A stretch of 64,000 bases of DNA from Mixophyes australis (lineage: Eukaryota > Chordata > Amphibia > Anura > Limnodynastidae). The notes under the pieces were generated by a model that was not told where the DNA came from, did not search any database, and saw only the letters and a program-made list of their open reading frames with translations. The DNA lies in NCBI GenBank assembly GCA_036250195.1, contig JAVHZZ010000003.1, forward strand, positions 34,440,335 through 34,504,334, in the 5' to 3' direction. Below, one piece after another: positions 60,716-64,000 of the stretch. Position 1 is the first letter of the stretch. Every line of letters starts with the position of its first letter. The translations under genes were made by a program, and so were the position numbers.

Positions 60716-60935
60716 GGGTCTGGGGGCTAGCTCATTGCTGTGTGCTCTCAGCACATGCCCGGCTGGGGACGTGGGTGCCAGTCTTCCAGCGGCTCAGGCC
60801 GGGTACAGAGGGGTAAGCTGGGCAGTGGCAGGAGGGCACACAGACCGGTGGCCATCGCTGAGCCGGAGCGCTGTGTCTGCAGCCGGACAATAATCTGACA
60901 GTGACAGCAAGCCGGGTGCGTGGCCCCGCCCACTC

Positions 60936-60943
60936 TGACGTCA
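60936..60943. promoter_or_regulatory. Perfect CRE palindrome, copy 1
   Basis: TGACGTCA followed by CAAAGG. It lies 5 bases beyond a GC box and about 220 bases upstream of the TNFRSF21 start codon. Confidence 0.65.
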
Positions 60944-60970
60944 CAAAGGAAGACAATGGGACTCCCACTG

Positions 60971-60978
60971 TGACGTCA
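60971..60978. promoter_or_regulatory. Perfect CRE palindrome, copy 2
   Basis: A second TGACGTCA followed by the same CAAAGG as copy 1. The shared flank suggests a short local duplication or a conserved paired site. Confidence 0.65.
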
Positions 60979-61431
60979 CAAAGGCACTCACTGGCTGAGT
61001 ATTCACTTACACGTTCGCTGTGTCATCACTGTGTGCAGTCCTCCTAGTACCAGGTGCATGCAGGCATGTAGCATGATCTGCACATGTGTGTTGTGTTCTA
61101 GATGGCTGATCTGCACCCCTGCATAAGAGGGGCTATGTGCTAATCTAAGACAACCTGCCTATAAGTGATTTATGTTCATTAACCCTTCCTCTGCCAGGAG
61201 TGGATGCCAGTTTTTCTTGTAAAGTTGTGTAGTCATTCCAGCCAAGATCATTGTAACTGGATAGTTACATCTCTAAATAATATATCTTTGTCGAAGATAT
61301 GTGTCTGTGTTTTTCATTTTATTATTGTAATCCCAAAGACTGCAGCTGTGTGTATAATGATTGTGGCACTTTTTAGATTACAACTCCCAACCGCAGTTAC
61401 ATGCTTCCAATAGTGGTAATAAGCACTGTCA

Positions 61432-61920
61432 TCATCATCATCAGTTATTTATATAGCACCATTAGTTTCACAGAGAACACACTCACATCAGTCCCTGCCC
61501 CATTGGAGCTTACAGTCTAAATTCCCTAACATACACAAAGGGGGGTATTCAATTGACGGCGTGATCGACGAAAATCGAGCGCTCTAAAAATATTACCGTT
61601 AATACGGTAATATGCGCGTTAATACAGTAATTTACTCGCTGGATTTCAGCTCGCAGCTCTGGGAGCTGCGAGCTGAAATTCAGCGAGTAATTACCATATT
61701 AACGGTAATATTTTTAGAGCGCTCGATTTTCGGCGATCACGCCGTCAATTGAATACCCCCCAAAGACTAAGTTCAATTTAATAGCAGCCAATTAACCTAC
61801 CAGTATGTTTTTGGAGTGTGGGAGGAAACCCACACTAACACGGGGAGAACATACAAACTCCACACAGATAAGGCCATGGTCTGGAATCGAACTCATGACC
61901 CCAGTGCTGTGAGGCAGAAT
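61432..61920 (-). mobile_element. SINE with tRNA-like head, split by a MITE
   Basis: Minus-strand copy of the same family as 44205-44546. The tail (complement of TCATCATCATCAGTTATTTA) is at 61432 onward and the head, with a box-B-like motif (complement of ATCGAACTCATGACCC) and GCTGTGAGGCAG, is near 61885-61920. The MITE at 61541-61760 interrupts it. A direct repeat of about 55 bp (61401-61457 and 61931-61984) brackets the unit. Confidence 0.75.
61541..61760. mobile_element. 220-bp palindromic MITE nested in a SINE
   Basis: An almost perfect palindrome from GGGGGTATTCAATTGACGGC to its complement ending GAATACCCCC, centred on GCAGCTCTGGGAGCTGC. CAAAG lies on both sides (61536-61540 and 61761-61765), and the interrupted SINE continues on each side. 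It has no coding capacity. Confidence 0.88.
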
Positions 61921-62113
61921 CAGCAGTTTTATGCTTCCAATAGTGGTACTAAGCACTGTCATCATCATCAGTTATTTATATAGCGCTGGGAGAAAATATT
62001 CCATCGCTCTTCCAGACTCTCCTCCCAGCCCCTAGTGTTACACTCACTCAAAACACATTGCCTACCAGACTACTGTCTAAACCTTCGGTACTGACCCCCT
62101 GATTCCCCTCTAT

Positions 62114-62314
62114 GGGGCATATTCAATTGTTAGCGTTACTGGCAAAAGTAAGGCAGTGCGCGCACTCTTACCATCATTACGGTAATAGTGTGCGTAAATA
62201 CCGTTATTACAGTATCTTTCACGCTGAGCCACGAGCTGAAATCCGGCTTAGTATTACCGTAATTACGGTAATACTTTAAACGCTGCGGGGAATTCAAACA
62301 GTTGAATATGCCCC
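62114..62314. mobile_element. 201-bp palindromic MITE (GGGGCATATTCAATTG ends), TAT duplication
   Basis: Ends GGGGCATATTCAATTG and AGTTGAATATGCCCC, flanked by TAT at 62111-62113 and 62315-62317. The interior has ATTACCGTAATTACGGTAAT-type palindromes. Its ends and duplication match the hairpin-chain element, and it shares subterminal sequence with the MITE at 61541. It is inserted in an L2-like tail. Confidence 0.85.
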
Positions 62315-62317
62315 TAT

Positions 62318-62650
62318 GTGTCACCACCATGTTCTTCCACTCCAACCCCTCCCTTTTAGATTGTAAGCTCTCCCGATCAGGACCCTCCTCCGCCCCACTT
62401 GCTTCCTACCTGCCTCCATCATCATATCCAGCTATCCTCCCCATCCTTTGCCCTTTGCAATCTGACCTGATTTATGTTACCTGTCTTGTTTTACAACTTG
62501 TATTTGTTATCTGTGCTGTTCAGTTGTGCTTGTGCTGTGTACATTCTGTTTGCTTATGTGATGTATTTCTACCTTGTTGTACTACCGCTATATACAGCGC
62601 TGCAGAACTTTATGGCGCCCTATAAATACACGCTAATAGTAATAATAAAT
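62318..62650 (+). mobile_element. L2-like LINE 3' UTR, interrupted upstream by a MITE
   Basis: Contains TTAGATTGTAAGCTCTCCCG, a T/C-rich 3' UTR and the end AGCGCTGCAGAACTTTATGG with CGCCCTATAAATA and a short TAA run. Upstream sequence of the same element (about 61985-62110) lies left of the MITE at 62114. Confidence 0.65.
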
Positions 62651-62954
62651 AATGTATTGAAGTGTCGTATTCACAAGAGAGACTATGGTCCTGACAGTTA
62701 TTAATAAAAAAAAAAGTTGCATTTTCCTTCTAAGATGTAATTAATTACAAAGACCTCTGTATCGGTAGTTTTCTCCCCAATAATCAAATGGATATATTCT
62801 TTATTGCAGTAGTTCAAGTGGAAATGTTAATTAGGTAGTTCAACAAATAGACGGGCACAATTTCATATAACGTAGCTGCCACACTAATTAATTAAGTGCT
62901 ATCAGCTTGGTAGGTTGTCAGCATACATGCGGCCAATCAGAAGCTGCTAGATCA

Positions 62955-63110
62955 GGCTTGGCTAACCTGTGGCTCTACAGTGTTGTGACACTACAAGTCC
63001 CAGCATGCTTTGCCAGTAGATAGCCAGCTGATAGCTGTCAGGGTATGCTGGGACTTATAGTTCAAAACACATGGAGAACCACAGATTTGCCAGGCCTGGG
63101 CTAGATAGTG
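62955..63110. repeat. Inverted-repeat MITE with ACTACAAGTCCCAGCATGC motif
   Basis: ACTACAAGTCCCAGCATGC (from about 62990) faces GTATGCTGGGACTTATAGT (to about 63062), within wider inverted flanks TGTGGCTCTACAG / GAGAACCACAG. The motif is the known ZNF143/THAP11 binding consensus. A single copy AACTACAAGTCCCAGCATTA lies at about 28091. Confidence 0.7.
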
Positions 63111-63817
63111 CCTCATATAGTCCACATCATTGCATATCGTTTAACCAGCTTTCCAGTACCCAAAGAGTGCTAAAAGTACTCAGCTTACACTTGCCCACCC
63201 CTCCCTGACCCCTTGGTGGCTCTCAATGCCTTTAAGGGAGACTAGTCTGCAGTATCTTACCGGGGAAAAAAAACAACACCAGCATTAAGTAAGCCCACAA
63301 CTGAATTTCACTTATGATGCCATCACCAAGCTGACTGCTGCATGGACTTATTAGATAGTGTGTGAGCTCTGACAGTTAATACCTGTAGAGAAGGTAACAC
63401 AAAACGGGATTTGAAGTGGGAGGGAACCTGTCAGATATAATATTAGCCATAGCAACCAAACTAGACTATAACTCCACAGGAGCCCAGGCAGGGCTTGATT
63501 AAGGGTTTAGGAAACCTTACGCTAATACACTTGTAGCGCCCCCACCTTCTACGTCAGGCTAACACGGTAGGTAAGAAAGAACTCTGCTTTAATTTAAAAT
63601 CTATCGTCCTTCACTGGCCCCACCCTCCAAACCAGGTTTATGTTCCCTTGTTTTCAACACTCAGCTCCACTTGGATTTTTAAAAGAATCACAGCAATCTT
63701 TGTCATTGATTTAATTTTTATTCTAATCAGAACTGTATAGCAGAACGGAGGCATGACTAAGCGGTACTCAGGGTGAAGCTGTCCCGCCTCTGCCTGTCTT
63801 CTTTCTTGTCCCTCCTA

Positions 63818-64000
63818 ATGCGGGAGTCTCCCGGACATTTCGGGAAAGTAGGCAACTATGCTTAAAGAAAAGCAGCTAATGAATCTCTGGAGACTGAAGT
63901 GTCTTTTACATTTCTGTCTCCATTACTGAAGTCATGTTGTCTTACCTGTCAGTCTTTGATTAAATCTTGGTCTCCATGAAAATGGCCACCTCCATAGGCA
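63818..64000. mobile_element. Second copy of the CATACTTGCCAACT-type repeat (runs off window)
   Basis: About 180 bp nearly identical to 48647-49002 but without the nested MITE: AAATCTTG continues directly into GTCTCC at about 63963-63976. One other difference is a 5-nt insertion (TCCATTACTGAAG versus TCCATAAG). It continues past the right edge. Confidence 0.85.

Larger units (their letters stand above)
60600..60990 (-). promoter_or_regulatory. TNFRSF21: Probable TNFRSF21 promoter and 5' UTR with GC box and two CREs
   Basis: The stretch around exon 1 is GC-rich with many CpGs, against an AT-rich background. Upstream of the start codon (right of it on this strand) lie a CCCCGCCC GC box at 60924-60931 and two perfect TGACGTCA palindromes at 60936-60943 and 60971-60978. 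Each palindrome is followed by CAAAGG. They sit about 220 and 256 bases before the ATG, 35 bp apart start to start. No TATA box stands out. TGACGTCA is the established CREB/ATF site. Promoter identity and the start site are inferred from position and composition only. Confidence 0.6.
60991..64000. other. Upstream flank of TNFRSF21, repeat-rich
   Basis: No gene is recognised. The stretch holds a SINE with a nested MITE (61.43-61.92 kb), an L2-like tail with a nested MITE (61.98-62.65 kb), an inverted-repeat MITE (62.96-63.11 kb) and the start of a DNA-transposon-like repeat (63.8 kb). 61.0-61.4 and 63.1-63.8 kb show nothing I can name. Confidence 0.7.

Overview
This is vertebrate nuclear DNA, most probably from a frog. 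The window is AT-rich and intron-dominated, crowded with anuran-style repeats: L2-type LINE tails ending in a TATAAATAAATGATG-like run, tRNA-like SINEs, hAT and 3-bp-TSD MITEs, a Tc1 element, an endogenous retrovirus, minisatellites and long AT/CA microsatellites. There are no operons or prokaryotic signals.

One protein-coding gene is recognisable. It is TNFRSF21 (death receptor 6, DR6), on the minus strand, read from about 60.9 kb leftward and running off the left edge. Four coding exons can be placed by protein homology plus splice sites: exon 1 (60629-60715, signal peptide start), exon 2 (30907-31519, cysteine-rich domains), exon 3 (18397-18822, stalk, transmembrane segment, juxtamembrane region) and exon 4 (8444-8709, death domain). 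Their phases (0, 1, 1, 0) join into 464 uninterrupted codons. The C-terminal tail, about 150 residues in human DR6, was not found and should lie left of position 1. A GC-rich first-exon region with a GC box and two perfect CRE palindromes (60936 and 60971) is the likely promoter. 61.0-64.0 kb is upstream flank full of nested repeats.

Intron layout, right to left. Intron 1 (31520-60628) holds LINE and SINE copies, palindromic MITEs, two different 31-bp-unit minisatellites (about 32.8-33.76 kb and 39.99-41.48 kb), and a C/T-rich minisatellite at 50.8-51.5 kb. Intron 2 (18823-30906) holds a broken Tc1/mariner element with intact TA duplications and a 7.55-kb provirus. The provirus has two 575-bp LTRs that I read as identical and a 4-bp GACT duplication, yet a badly broken interior. 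It lies in the same orientation as the host gene. Intron 3 (8710-18396) holds a 1.9-kb fold-back element with about 613/620-bp inverted arms, and a 625-bp element built as a chain of about nine consecutive hairpins. The visible part of intron 4 (1-8443) holds a hAT element with a perfect 8-bp duplication, a solo LTR related to the provirus, and satellite-like repeats.

The most unusual items are the hairpin-chain element, the fold-back element whose head and tail match a second small insertion flanked by 16-bp duplications, the young but defective provirus, and a filled/empty site pair for a MITE within the window itself. All calls are by eye. Family names for repeats are inferences from termini, duplication lengths and protein remnants.
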